Below are positions 44,014-53,097 of a stretch of DNA of 64,000 bases, piece after piece. The notes under the pieces were generated by a model, which saw nothing but the letters and a program-made list of their open reading frames with translations, was not told the origin of the DNA and made no database searches. Both the position numbers and the translations under genes were made by a program. Within the stretch, counting starts at the first letter, position 1. The number at the start of each line of letters is the position of its first letter. Source of the stretch: Klebsiella quasivariicola (GTDB lineage Bacteria > Pseudomonadota > Gammaproteobacteria > Enterobacterales > Enterobacteriaceae); the NCBI RefSeq assembly GCF_002269255.1, contig NZ_CP022823.1, positions 2,294,001-2,358,000 of the forward strand. Direction: 5' to 3'.

Positions 44014-44991
44014 ATGAATAACGAATTTACCTATACGATTACCCGCAGCCGGTTTGATGAAAATTATAACCCTGCGGAAAATACGCGTATTACCACCAAC
44101 TTTGCCAATTTGGCCAGAGGGGAGAACCGTCAGGAAAATCTGCGCAATACGTTAATCATGATGAATAACCGCTTTAATACCCTGGCGCACTGGGATAATC
44201 CCCACAGCGATCGTTATGCGATCGAACTGGATATTATTTCTGTCGAGATGAATATTGCTCAGGAGGCCAGCTTTCCGGTAATAGAGATCCTGCAAACGCA
44301 TATTGTCGATAACAAGACCGGTGAACGCCATGCCGGCATCGTCGGCAATAACTTCTCCTCCTATGTCCGGGATTATGATTTTAGCGTGCTGCTGCTGGAA
44401 CATAATAAAGACCAAAGTACCTTCAGCGTGCCGGAAAACTTTGGCGAGCTGCATGGCAATATCTTTAAAGATTTCGTGCAATCCAGCGCCTGGCGGGCCA
44501 GCTTCAGCAAGGCGCCGGTGATTTGCCTGAGCGTGTCCAGTAAAGATGTGTATCGCCGCACCGGCAATGAACATCCGGTCCTCGGCATTGAATATGCTCA
44601 GGAAGGTGTCTCGCTGACCGAGCGCTATTTCAGCAAAATGGGTCTGCAGGTGCGCTATTTTATGCCGAAACACAGCGTTGCGCCGTTGGCCTTTTATTTT
44701 ACCGGCGATCTGCTCAGCGATTACACCAGCCTGGAACTGATCGCAACCATCAGCACGATGGAGACGTTTCAGAAAATATATCGCCCGGAGATTTACAATG
44801 CCAATTCCGCGGCAGGCCAATACTATCAGCCCAATCTTCATCACCAGGATCATTCATTAACCAAAATTGTTTATGACCGGGAAGAGCGCAGCCTGCTGGC
44901 GATAGAGCAGGGTAAATTTACCCAACAGCATTTTATTAATCCGCACAAGACGTTGCTTGAGCAATGGTCTGCTAATTTCGCGCTGTGCTAA
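44014..44991 (+). CDS. mesX: DUF1852 protein MesX, partner of core methionine synthase
   Basis: 325 residues from the ATG at 44014 (MNNEFTYTITRSRFDENYNP); an earlier in-frame start at 43936 adds 26 residues without family character. The sequence reads as DUF1852, a family known beside MesD. Published genetics in other bacteria show that MesD needs the DUF1852 protein and oxygen to make methionine, without methyl-folate or cobalamin. Its own chemistry is unknown; the need for oxygen suggests it generates the methyl donor. It is directly followed by mesD (24-base gap with AGAAGG), so the two form an operon. Confidence 0.8.
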   Translation: MNNEFTYTITRSRFDENYNPAENTRITTNFANLARGENRQENLRNTLIMMNNRFNTLAHWDNPHSDRYAIELDIISVEMNIAQEASFPVIEILQTHIVDNKTGERHAGIVGNNFSSYVRDYDFSVLLLEHNKDQSTFSVPENFGELHGNIFKDFVQSSAWRASFSKAPVICLSVSSKDVYRRTGNEHPVLGIEYAQEGVSLTERYFSKMGLQVRYFMPKHSVAPLAFYFTGDLLSDYTSLELIATISTMETFQKIYRPEIYNANSAAGQYYQPNLHHQDHSLTKIVYDREERSLLAIEQGKFTQQHFINPHKTLLEQWSANFALC

Positions 44992-45015
44992 TTTAAAAAC
45001 AGAAGGTTCCTTATT

Positions 45016-46047
45016 ATGAAAACATGGCTTCCCACTTCGACCGCCGGCAGTTTACCTAAACCCTCCTGGCTGGCGCAGCCAGAAACGCTGTGGTCGCCCT
45101 GGAAACTGTCCAGCGAAGAATTACTGGCCGGCAAGCGCGACGCCCTGCGTTTATCCCTCGATGACCAGCTGCGCGCCGGGATCGATATCGTCAGCGACGG
45201 CGAGCAGACGCGTCAACACTTTGTCACGACCTTTATTGAGCATCTCAGCGGCGTTGATTTTACCAAACGCGAGATCGTGAAAATTCGTAACCGCTATGAG
45301 GCGAGCGTCCCGACGGTGGTAGGCGCCGTGGAGCGCCAGAAACCGGTCTTCGTGGAGGACGCACGCTATTTGCGCCAGCTCACTCGTCAGCCGATTAAAT
45401 GGGCACTGCCGGGCCCGATGACGATGATTGATACCCTGTATGACAACCACTATAAAAGCCGGGAAAAACTGGCCTGGGAGTTTGCCAAAATCCTCAATCA
45501 GGAGGCGAAAGAGCTCGAGGCCGCCGGGGTTGATATTATTCAGTTCGATGAGCCGGCCTTTAACGTCTTCTTCGATGAAGTCAACGACTGGGGGATCGCC
45601 GCGTTAGAACGCGCCACCGAAGGGCTGAAGTGTGAGACGGCGGTCCATATCTGCTACGGCTATGGCATCAAAGCGAATACCGACTGGAAAAAGACGCTGG
45701 GCTCCGAGTGGCGCCAGTATGAAGAGGCCTTCCCGCAACTGCAGAAGTCGTCCCTCGATATTATCTCTCTCGAGTGCCATAACTCGCGGGTGCCGATGGA
45801 CCTGCTGGAACTGATCCGCGGTAAAAAAGTGATGGTCGGGGCGATCGATGTCGCCAGCCATGCTATCGAAACCCCGGAAGAGGTGGCCGGTACCCTGCGC
45901 AAGGCGCTGGCGTTCGTCGATGCCGATAAACTCTACCCATCCACCAACTGCGGTATGGCGCCGCTGCCGCGCCATGTCGCGACCGGCAAACTGCATGCTC
46001 TGAGCGCCGGCGCCGAGATCGTTCGCCGCGAGCTGGCGGCCAGGTAA
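45016..46047 (+). CDS. mesD: Core methionine synthase MesD (MetE C-domain-like)
   Basis: 343-residue cobalamin-independent-type synthase consisting only of the catalytic MetE-like barrel, with no folate-binding N-domain (full MetE is more than twice this size). Homocysteine/zinc ligand candidates are present: His and Cys in TAVHICYGYG (about residue 214-216), Glu in IISLECHNSR and the late Cys in YPSTNCGMAPLPR. DIIQFDEPAFN is the usual substrate-site strand. The DUF1852 partner upstream marks it as the MesD family. Methyl donor unknown. It ends before a strong hairpin shared with the convergent LysR gene. Confidence 0.85.
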   Translation: MKTWLPTSTAGSLPKPSWLAQPETLWSPWKLSSEELLAGKRDALRLSLDDQLRAGIDIVSDGEQTRQHFVTTFIEHLSGVDFTKREIVKIRNRYEASVPTVVGAVERQKPVFVEDARYLRQLTRQPIKWALPGPMTMIDTLYDNHYKSREKLAWEFAKILNQEAKELEAAGVDIIQFDEPAFNVFFDEVNDWGIAALERATEGLKCETAVHICYGYGIKANTDWKKTLGSEWRQYEEAFPQLQKSSLDIISLECHNSRVPMDLLELIRGKKVMVGAIDVASHAIETPEEVAGTLRKALAFVDADKLYPSTNCGMAPLPRHVATGKLHALSAGAEIVRRELAAR

Positions 46048-46069
46048 GGCGGGGGCGTTCCCGCGACCT

Positions 46070-46100
46070 TCCCCGGGCGAGACAGGCGTGCGCCCGGGGA
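46070..46100. terminator. Hairpin between mesD and convergent LysR gene
   Basis: A 10-bp stem TCCCCGGGCG/CGCCCGGGGA with an 11-base loop. No T-tract. Confidence 0.6.
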
Positions 46101-47012
46101 TCAGATCGTCATCGGGCCGGCGATGTACGCCTGCAACCCCTGGGCGAGAAAATCAAATACCCGCTTGCAGGCGGGGCTGTGACGCAGGTCCTCATGCATC
46201 ACCAGCCAGGTGTCAAGATCCAGAGAAAAGTCGGCTGCCAGCACTCGCTGCAGGGGAATAATGCCATTAGCAAGGGGCACCTGGCAGATGCCAATCCCCG
46301 CCCCGGCGCGGATCAGGTTCAGCTGGGCGAGGTCGCTATCGGTCCGCATCGCGAAGGCCTCGCGCTGAAAACGGGGGTAGCGCGCCAGGGCCCGGCGAAC
46401 GAGGGGCGTGGCGCTGTCGAAACCAATCAGCGCGTGGCCGGCCAGATCGTCGAGGGTAGCGGGCTGCCCCTGGCGCGTCAGGTAGGCGGCGGTAGCATGT
46501 AACCCAAGCTCGATCCTGCCGAGACGGCGGGCGATAAGCTGCTCCTGCTGCGGGGCGACCATCCGCACTGCGATATCCGCCTCCCGGTGAAGCAGATCCT
46601 GAACACGATTGGAGAGCATCAGCTCGATGACGATATGCGGGCACGCTTGCCTGAGCCGGGCAACCAGCGGCGGCAGCACCTCGGCGCCGACCACCTCGCT
46701 GGCGGCCACCCGCACCACCCCCCGCAGATCGGCGCTGTCGCGACTAAAGTTAGCCGCCGTGCGTGCCAGCGCCCGGGCGGTGTTGTCCATTGCCTCGGCG
46801 TGTACCCGCAGCGCCAGCGCCGCGTCGGTCGCCAGCAGGCCGGTCTGCGAGCGGGTAAATAAGGCCTGGCCGAGCGCGGCCTCCAGCCCGGCAATATGGC
46901 GCCCCGCCGTCGGCTGGGTGATGTTCAGGGTGCGCGATGCGCCTGATAAGGAGCCTTCCTGCAGCACGGCGAGAAAAGTTCGGTACCACTCCCAGGGAAT
47001 AGAGGTATTCAT
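46101..47012 (-). CDS. LysR-family transcriptional regulator
   Basis: 303 residues from the ATG at 47012 (MNTSIPWEWYRTFLAVLQEG). The frame is open about 340 bases further upstream, but that part overlaps the divergent gene and has no regulator character. The N-terminal helix-turn-helix is SLSGASRTLNITQPTAGRHIAGLE and the effector domain spans about 95-295. It diverges from the SDR gene 93 bases away and likely controls it. ATACA-AAAA-TGTAT (47011-47024) at the start may be part of its operator. Confidence 0.88.
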   Translation of the reverse strand: MNTSIPWEWYRTFLAVLQEGSLSGASRTLNITQPTAGRHIAGLEAALGQALFTRSQTGLLATDAALALRVHAEAMDNTARALARTAANFSRDSADLRGVVRVAASEVVGAEVLPPLVARLRQACPHIVIELMLSNRVQDLLHREADIAVRMVAPQQEQLIARRLGRIELGLHATAAYLTRQGQPATLDDLAGHALIGFDSATPLVRRALARYPRFQREAFAMRTDSDLAQLNLIRAGAGIGICQVPLANGIIPLQRVLAADFSLDLDTWLVMHEDLRHSPACKRVFDFLAQGLQAYIAGPMTI

Positions 47013-47105
47013 ACAAAAATGTATAGCTGCTCGATGATGGTATGCAATTTCATTTGATATGAGCCGCAGGTAGGCTGTCAAGCATCCATTCGCACACGGG
47101 GAAAG

Positions 47106-48110
47106 ATGATGAACAGCAGCGGCAAGGTCCTGATTCTGGGAGCAAGCGGGGGCATCGGCGGGGAAGTGGCGCGCCGGCTGGTGGCGAACAACTGGCAGGT
47201 TCGGGCGCTCAAGCGCGGGGCTCAGATTCGCGATCCCGCTGATGGCATCCAGTGGATAGCTGGCGACGCGCTGGATGCCGGACAGGTTGCGGCGGCGGCT
47301 GCCGGTTGCGACGTTATCGTCCATGCGGTGAACCCGCCGGGCTACCGGCACTGGCGGCAGCAGGTATTGCCCATGCTGCGCAATACTTTGCTGGCCGCCG
47401 AGCAGCAGCAGGCGTTAGTTGTCCTGCCCGGCACAGCCTACAACTATGGACCGGATGCGTTTCCGCTGATTGACGAAGCGGCCCCTCAGCAACCGGTGAC
47501 CCGTAAAGGTGCCGTTCGGGTGGAGATGGAGCAGGCGCTGGAGGATTACGTGCAGCGTGGTGGCCGGGTGTTGATTGTCCGGGCGGGCGATTTTTTTGGT
47601 CCGCGCGCCGGGAATAACTGGTTTTCTCAGGGGCTGATCAAGCCTGGTCAGCTTCCCCGCATCATTCGCTACCCGGGGACGATCGGCGTAGGGCATCAGT
47701 GGGCCTGGCTGCCCGACGTCGCCGCCACCATTGCCGCGCTGCTGGCCCGCCGACATGAGCTTGAGCCGTTTGCCCGCTTTCATATGCAGGGCCACTGGGA
47801 CCCAGACGGCAGCGAAATGAGTCAGGCTATCCAGCGGGTGGTCGCCCGCTATGGCGGCAGGGCGGCAGTGAAATCCTTTCCCTGGCGGCTGGTGAAGCTG
47901 GCGGCGCCCTTCAACGCCACTCTGCGCGAAATGGTCGAGATGCACTATCTCTGGCGTCTGCCGGTACGCCTGCGCAACGATAAACTGGTTGATTTTCTGG
48001 GCGCGGAGCCGCATACCCCACTCGACAGCGCGGTGCTTCAGACGCTGCAAGGCCTGGGGTGTCTGCCCGCTGGCGAGATAAACACCGAGATGCGCGAGAG
48101 CGGATCATAG
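47106..48110 (+). CDS. NAD(P)-binding SDR/epimerase-like protein
   Basis: 334 residues, atypical short-chain dehydrogenase. The nucleotide-binding motif is KVLILGASGGIGGEVARRLV (residues 7-26), followed by Asp-rich strand ends and VLPGTAYNYGPDAFPLIDEAAPQQPVTRKG, where an epimerase-like active site would be. The C-terminal half (FARFHMQGHWDPDG, RNDKLVDFLG) is family-specific. Two adjacent ATGs (47106, 47109) follow GGGGAAAG. It is divergent from a LysR gene; substrate unknown. Confidence 0.85.
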   Translation: MMNSSGKVLILGASGGIGGEVARRLVANNWQVRALKRGAQIRDPADGIQWIAGDALDAGQVAAAAAGCDVIVHAVNPPGYRHWRQQVLPMLRNTLLAAEQQQALVVLPGTAYNYGPDAFPLIDEAAPQQPVTRKGAVRVEMEQALEDYVQRGGRVLIVRAGDFFGPRAGNNWFSQGLIKPGQLPRIIRYPGTIGVGHQWAWLPDVAATIAALLARRHELEPFARFHMQGHWDPDGSEMSQAIQRVVARYGGRAAVKSFPWRLVKLAAPFNATLREMVEMHYLWRLPVRLRNDKLVDFLGAEPHTPLDSAVLQTLQGLGCLPAGEINTEMRESGS

Positions 48111-48186
48111 CCAGGGGTGATATTGTGACTAAATCATAATAACGTCACTCGTTGTCAAACGATAGCGATCGCATTAAGCTAAACGG

Positions 48187-48801
48187 ATGAAGAAAAATAC
48201 CCCCACCCCTGCAAGCCGTGGTCCCCATGACCACAGCGTTCGGGATCAGATTCTTGACGCGGCCATGGCGCACTTTAGTCGCTATGGCTATGAGAAAACG
48301 ACGGTCACCGATCTCGCCAAAGCGATAGGCTTTTCCAAAGCCTATATCTATAAATTCTTCGATTCCAAGCAGGCGATTGGCGAGGCGATTTGCGCCAGCC
48401 GGCTGGAGAGGATCATGGTGGCTGTCAGCGAGGCCATCGCCGATGCGCCCTCCGCCAGTGAGAAACTGCGCCGCCTGTTCCGGGCGCTGACCGAGGCCGG
48501 CAGTGAACTGTTTTTCGAGGATCGCAAACTGTACGACATCGCCGCCGTCGCGGCGCGCGATAAATGGCCTTCAACGGAACAGTATGCCGGTCATCTGCAG
48601 CAGCTGATTGGTCAAATCCTTGTCGAAGGCCGCCAGGCGGGTGAGTTCGAGCGCAAAACCCCGCTGGATGAGGCGACCCTGGCGGTCTATATGGTGATGT
48701 GTCCTTTCATCAACCCGGTGCAGTTGCAATACAATCTCGACACCGCACCCACCGCGGCGGTGCTGCTTGCCTCCCTGATCCTGAGAAGTCTCTCCCCCTG
48801 A
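48187..48801 (+). CDS. TetR-family transcriptional regulator
   Basis: 204 residues. The N-terminal helix-turn-helix (AHFSRYGYEKTTVTDLAKAIGFSKAYIYKFFDSKQAIGEAI, about residues 22-62) precedes an all-helical ligand domain. It lies directly upstream of the RND pump genes, and the likely operator begins two bases after its stop. By analogy with AcrR-type regulators it should repress the pump. Inducer unknown. Confidence 0.9.
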   Translation: MKKNTPTPASRGPHDHSVRDQILDAAMAHFSRYGYEKTTVTDLAKAIGFSKAYIYKFFDSKQAIGEAICASRLERIMVAVSEAIADAPSASEKLRRLFRALTEAGSELFFEDRKLYDIAAVAARDKWPSTEQYAGHLQQLIGQILVEGRQAGEFERKTPLDEATLAVYMVMCPFINPVQLQYNLDTAPTAAVLLASLILRSLSP

Positions 48802-48802
48802 T

Positions 48803-48840
48803 TAGTGACCATTGACTTTATTGGTCACTAGTCTGAGAAT
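48803..48840 (+). promoter_or_regulatory. Operator/promoter of the RND pump genes
   Basis: A 28-bp operator: TAGTGACCA (48803-48811), 10 bases, TGGTCACTA (48822-48830). A TTGACT (-35, 48812-48817) lies inside the spacer, and GAGAAT (48835-48840) is 17 bases on. A repressor bound here would block the promoter. That the adjacent TetR binds it is inferred. Confidence 0.7.
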
Positions 48841-48875
48841 GCGCTCACCATCCGGTCTTTTCATTAAGGTGACCC

Positions 48876-49985
48876 ATGCTCAGGCTCAACGCCGTCCATT
48901 TTGCCGTCTGCTTCCTGCCGCTGGCCCTCGCGGGCTGCGGCGAACCTGCCGATCATGACGACCCCCGCATCCGGCCGCCGCTGGTTCGGGTAGCGACCGT
49001 CGAGCGCGCCGAGGCCAGCTCGCGGGCCTTTACCGGCGTGGTGGTGGCCCGAACTCAAAGCGACCTTGGTTTTCGGGTGTCGGGAAAAGTCCTTGAACGG
49101 CTGGTGGAGACCGGGCAGAGCGTCAGGCGCGGTCAACTGCTGCTGCGCCTGGATCCGGCTGACTTAACCCTGCAGGCGCAGTCGCAACAGCGGGCCGTGG
49201 ATGCTGCGCGGGCGCGGGCCAGGAAAGCGGCCAACGATCTGGCCCGCTATCGCGGCCTGGTGGCGAGCGGCGCCGTTTCGGCCGCGGAGTTTGACCAGAT
49301 TAACGCCGCGGCAGAGGCGGCGAGAGCCGACCTGAGCGCGGCTCAGGCGCAGGCCAATGTGGCGCAAAACGCCACCGGCTATGCCGGACTGCTGGCAGAC
49401 GCTGACGGTGTGGTAGTGGAAACGCTCGCCGAGCCGGGGCAGGTGGTCAGCGCCGGGCAGGTGGTGATCCGCCTGGCGCGGGCGGGGCAGCGTGAGGCGC
49501 GAGTTCAGCTGCCAGAGACGCTGCGCCCGGCGGTCGGCAGCGAGGCGCTGGCGATACGCTATGGTAGCGAATCTCAGCCGGTCACCGCGACCCTGCGACT
49601 GCTTTCGGACGCGGCTGACGCCACCACCCGCACCTTTGAAGCGCGCTACGTGCTGAACGGCGCCCTGGCCAACGCCCCGCTGGGATCTACCGTGACCCTG
49701 CGCATCGGCAACGGCCAGGCGCCAGGCGAGGTGCTGGAGGTGCCCCTGGCGTCGCTCTACGATCCGGGCAACGGCCCGGGCGTCTGGCGTATTGCCTCCC
49801 GTCCGGCTACCGTCTCCTGGCAACCGGTGACCGTGCTCGGCCTGAATGATGAAACGGCGCGGGTGAGCGGCCCGCTGAAGCCCGGCGAACCGATCGTCGC
49901 CCTGGGCGCCCATCTCCTGCACCAGGGTGAAGTGGTGCGGCTGGCGGAACGACGCGAGCATGATGCCGCCGGGAGCCAGCCATGA
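48876..49985 (+). CDS. RND efflux periplasmic adaptor (membrane fusion) lipoprotein
   Basis: 369-residue HlyD/AcrA-type adaptor. The signal peptide ends at the lipobox LAGC (Cys21). After a beta strand region come the lipoyl half (GFRVSGKVLERLVETGQSVRRGQLLLRLDP), an alpha-helical hairpin (about 95-160, rich in Ala and Arg), the second lipoyl half (ADGVVVETLAEPGQVV) and barrel/proximal domains. Coupled to the pump gene by a 4-base overlap. No outer-membrane channel gene nearby, so TolC is the likely partner. Confidence 0.92.
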   Translation: MLRLNAVHFAVCFLPLALAGCGEPADHDDPRIRPPLVRVATVERAEASSRAFTGVVVARTQSDLGFRVSGKVLERLVETGQSVRRGQLLLRLDPADLTLQAQSQQRAVDAARARARKAANDLARYRGLVASGAVSAAEFDQINAAAEAARADLSAAQAQANVAQNATGYAGLLADADGVVVETLAEPGQVVSAGQVVIRLARAGQREARVQLPETLRPAVGSEALAIRYGSESQPVTATLRLLSDAADATTRTFEARYVLNGALANAPLGSTVTLRIGNGQAPGEVLEVPLASLYDPGNGPGVWRIASRPATVSWQPVTVLGLNDETARVSGPLKPGEPIVALGAHLLHQGEVVRLAERREHDAAGSQP

Positions 49986-52900
49986 GCGCCGGGCGTTTTA
50001 ATCTCTCCGCGCTGGCCGTCCGCGAGCGGTCGGTGACCCTGTTTTTAATTATCCTCATCTCCGTCGCCGGGCTGGTGGCGTTCTTCGGACTCGGGCGGGC
50101 GGAAGATCCGCCCTTCACGGTCAAGCAAATGACGGTCATTACCGTCTGGCCCGGCGCCACCGCGCAGGAGATGCAGGATCAGGTCGCCGAGCCGCTGGAA
50201 AAACGGCTCCAGGAGCTGAAGTGGTACGATCGCACTGAGACCTATACCCGCCCTGGCATGGCGTTGATCACCTTGTCGCTGCAGGATCAGACCCCGCCGT
50301 CCGAGGTGCCGGAGCAGTTTTATCAGGCGCGCAAAAAGCTCGGGGATGAGGCGAAAAACCTGCCTGCCGGCGTCTCCGGCCCGATGATGAATGACGAATT
50401 CGCCGATGTCACCTTTGCCCTCTTTGCTCTGAAAGCGCGGGGAGAGCCGCCGCGGCAACTGGTGCGTGACGCCGAAGCCCTGCGCCAGCAGCTGCTGCAT
50501 GTACCCGGGGTGAAAAAAGTGAATATCCTCGGCGAACAGGCGGAGCGCATTTATCTCTCGTTTTCTCATGATCGTCTCGCCACCCTGGGCCTTTCGCCAG
50601 AGGCGATTTTTGCCGCGCTGAACAGCCAGAATGTGCTGACCGCCGCCGGGGCTATCGAGACCCGGGGCGGGCAGATCTTCATCCGCCTCGACGGGGCGTT
50701 CGACCGCCTGCAGCCGATCCGCGACACGCCGATTATTGCCGGGGGCAGAACGCTGAAACTGGCCGATGTCGCCACGGTTGAGCGAGGGTATGAAGATCCC
50801 GCGACCTTCCTGATCCGCAATCAGGGCGAACCGGCGCTGCTGCTGGGGGTGGTGATGCGCGAGGGCTGGAATGGTCTGGCGCTGGGGAAAGCGCTGGACG
50901 CCGAAACGGCCAGCATCAATCAGAGCCTGCCGCTCGGCATGTCGTTGACCAAAGTGACCGATCAGTCGGTGAATATCAGCGCCGCAGTCGATGAGTTCAT
51001 GATCAAATTCTTTGTCGCCCTGCTGGTGGTGATGGCGGTGTGCTTTGTCAGCATGGGGTGGCGCGTGGGGGTGGTGGTCGCGGCGGCGGTGCCTTTAACC
51101 CTGGCCGTGGTGTTTGTGGTAATGGAGGCGACCGGCAAAAACTTCGACCGCATCACTCTCGGCTCGCTGATCCTCGCCCTGGGCCTGCTGGTGGATGATG
51201 CCATCATTGCCATCGAAATGATGGTGGTCAAAATGGAGGAGGGGTACGACCGCCTCAAAGCCTCCGCCTATGCCTGGAGCCATACCGCGGCGCCCATGCT
51301 GGCCGGTACCCTGGTGACGGCCGTGGGCTTTATGCCCAATGGATTTGCGCAGTCCACCGCCGGGGAGTACGCCAGCAACGTGTTCTGGATCGTCGGTATC
51401 GCGCTGATTGCCTCCTGGATTGTGGCGGTGATTTTTACCCCCTGGCTGGGGGTGCACCTGTTGCCGGACAGAAAGCCCGCGGCGGCAGGCCACGCCGCGC
51501 TGTATGACACCCCGCGCTATCAGCGCTTCCGTCGGCTGCTGACCCGGGTTATCGCCCGCAAATGGCGCGTGGCCGCCAGCGTGGTGGTGCTGTTTATGGT
51601 GGCGATACTGGGAATGAGCGTGGTGAAAAAGCAGTTTTTCCCCACCTCCGATCGTCCGGAAGTACTGGTTGAAGTACAGATGCCTTACGGGTCGTCGATT
51701 ATCCAGACCAGCGCCGCGACGGCGAAAATTGAGCACTGGCTGCAGCAGCAGCCGGAGGCGAAGATTGTCACCAGCTATATCGGCCAGGGCGCGCCGCGCT
51801 TTTACCTGGCGATGGCCCCGGAGTTGCCCGATCCCTCCTTTGCCAAACTGGTGGTGTTGACCGACGGTCAGGACGCCCGCGAGGCGCTCAAGCGGCGGCT
51901 GCGGGAGGCGGTGGCCAATGGCCTGGCGCCGGAAGCGCGGGTGCGCGTCACTCAGCTGGTGTTTGGCCCTTATTCGCCTTATCCGGTCGCCTGGCGGGTA
52001 ATGGGACCCGATCCGCACACTCTGCGCGACATCGCCGATCGGGTTAAATCGGTGCTGCAGGCCAGTCCGCTGATGCGCACCGTCAATACCGACTGGGGGT
52101 CGCGGGTGCCAGTGATGCATTTCAGCCTCAATCAGGACCGGCTGCAGGCGAGCGGACTCAGCTCCCAGTCTGTCGCCCAGCAGCTGCAGTTCCTGCTGTC
52201 AGGGATCCCCATCACCACCGTCCGGGAAGATATTCGCGCCGTGCAGGTCATCGGGCGCGCAGCGGGCGATATCCGGCTGGACCCGGCGAAAATCGCCGAC
52301 TTCACCCTGGTGGGTAGCGGCGGGCAGCGGGTTCCCTTGTCACAGATTGGCGACGTGGCGATCAGAATGGAGGACCCGCTGCTTCGCCGTCGCGATCGCA
52401 TGCCGACGATCACCGTCCGGGGAGATGTCGCGGATAACCTGCAGCCGCCGGATGTCTCCACCGCGCTGATGAAGCCGCTGCAGCCCATTATCGACGCGCT
52501 GCCGCCGGGGTATCGCATCGAGACCGCGGGGTCGATAGAAGAGTCAGGCAAAGCCACCCGGGCGATGGTGCCGTTATTTCCGATCATGATCGCCCTCACG
52601 CTGCTGATCATTATCCTGCAGGTGCGCTCGCTGTCGGCGATGGTCATGGTTTTCCTCACCGCGCCGCTGGGGCTGATTGGCGTGGTGCCGACGCTGCTCC
52701 TGTTCAATCAGCCGTTTGGCATCAATGCCCTTGTGGGCCTGATTGCACTATCGGGGATCCTGATGCGCAATACGCTGATCCTGATTGGCCAAATTCATCA
52801 TAACGAGCAGGCGGGGCTCGATCCGTTTCACGCGGTGGTGGAGGCGACGGTGCAGCGCGCCCGCCCGGTTCTGTTGACCGCGCTGGCAGCGATCCTGGCG

Positions 52901-53074
52901 TTCATTCCGCTCACCCATTCGGTCTTCTGGGGAACGCTGGCCTATACGTTGATCGGCGGGACGCTGGGGGGAACCATCATGACCCTGATCTTCCTGCCAG
53001 CCATGTACGCGATCTGGTTCCGCATCCGTCCGGTGCCGGCGGTACAACAGCCGGCGCTGAATGCTCAGGGGTAA
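49982..53074 (+). CDS. RND family efflux pump inner-membrane transporter
   Basis: 1030-residue proton-driven pump of the RND superfamily (AcrB-like fold): 12 membrane helices and two large periplasmic loops. The proton relay Asp pair sits in LALGLLVDDAIIAIEMM (about residues 400). The N-terminus FNLSALAVRERSVTLFLI and the shape QMTVITVWPGATAQEMQDQVAEPLEKRLQ are usual for the two-component adaptor-pump systems. The substrate is not predictable from sequence. It is controlled by the TetR gene upstream. Confidence 0.93.
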   Translation: MSAGRFNLSALAVRERSVTLFLIILISVAGLVAFFGLGRAEDPPFTVKQMTVITVWPGATAQEMQDQVAEPLEKRLQELKWYDRTETYTRPGMALITLSLQDQTPPSEVPEQFYQARKKLGDEAKNLPAGVSGPMMNDEFADVTFALFALKARGEPPRQLVRDAEALRQQLLHVPGVKKVNILGEQAERIYLSFSHDRLATLGLSPEAIFAALNSQNVLTAAGAIETRGGQIFIRLDGAFDRLQPIRDTPIIAGGRTLKLADVATVERGYEDPATFLIRNQGEPALLLGVVMREGWNGLALGKALDAETASINQSLPLGMSLTKVTDQSVNISAAVDEFMIKFFVALLVVMAVCFVSMGWRVGVVVAAAVPLTLAVVFVVMEATGKNFDRITLGSLILALGLLVDDAIIAIEMMVVKMEEGYDRLKASAYAWSHTAAPMLAGTLVTAVGFMPNGFAQSTAGEYASNVFWIVGIALIASWIVAVIFTPWLGVHLLPDRKPAAAGHAALYDTPRYQRFRRLLTRVIARKWRVAASVVVLFMVAILGMSVVKKQFFPTSDRPEVLVEVQMPYGSSIIQTSAATAKIEHWLQQQPEAKIVTSYIGQGAPRFYLAMAPELPDPSFAKLVVLTDGQDAREALKRRLREAVANGLAPEARVRVTQLVFGPYSPYPVAWRVMGPDPHTLRDIADRVKSVLQASPLMRTVNTDWGSRVPVMHFSLNQDRLQASGLSSQSVAQQLQFLLSGIPITTVREDIRAVQVIGRAAGDIRLDPAKIADFTLVGSGGQRVPLSQIGDVAIRMEDPLLRRRDRMPTITVRGDVADNLQPPDVSTALMKPLQPIIDALPPGYRIETAGSIEESGKATRAMVPLFPIMIALTLLIIILQVRSLSAMVMVFLTAPLGLIGVVPTLLLFNQPFGINALVGLIALSGILMRNTLILIGQIHHNEQAGLDPFHAVVEATVQRARPVLLTALAAILAFIPLTHSVFWGTLAYTLIGGTLGGTIMTLIFLPAMYAIWFRIRPVPAVQQPALNAQG

Positions 53075-53097
53075 CCCGGGCCTGGCCAGGGATGCGC

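Noticed and set aside
47013..47351. Upstream extension of the LysR gene
   Set aside because: The open frame continues, but this part overlaps the divergent SDR gene and lacks regulator-like sequence; the helix-turn-helix begins right after the ATG at 47012.
46101..53074. The accessory stretch as a recently acquired island
   Set aside because: No integrase, tRNA target, direct repeats or insertion sequence was seen at its edges, and base composition by eye matches the neighbours.
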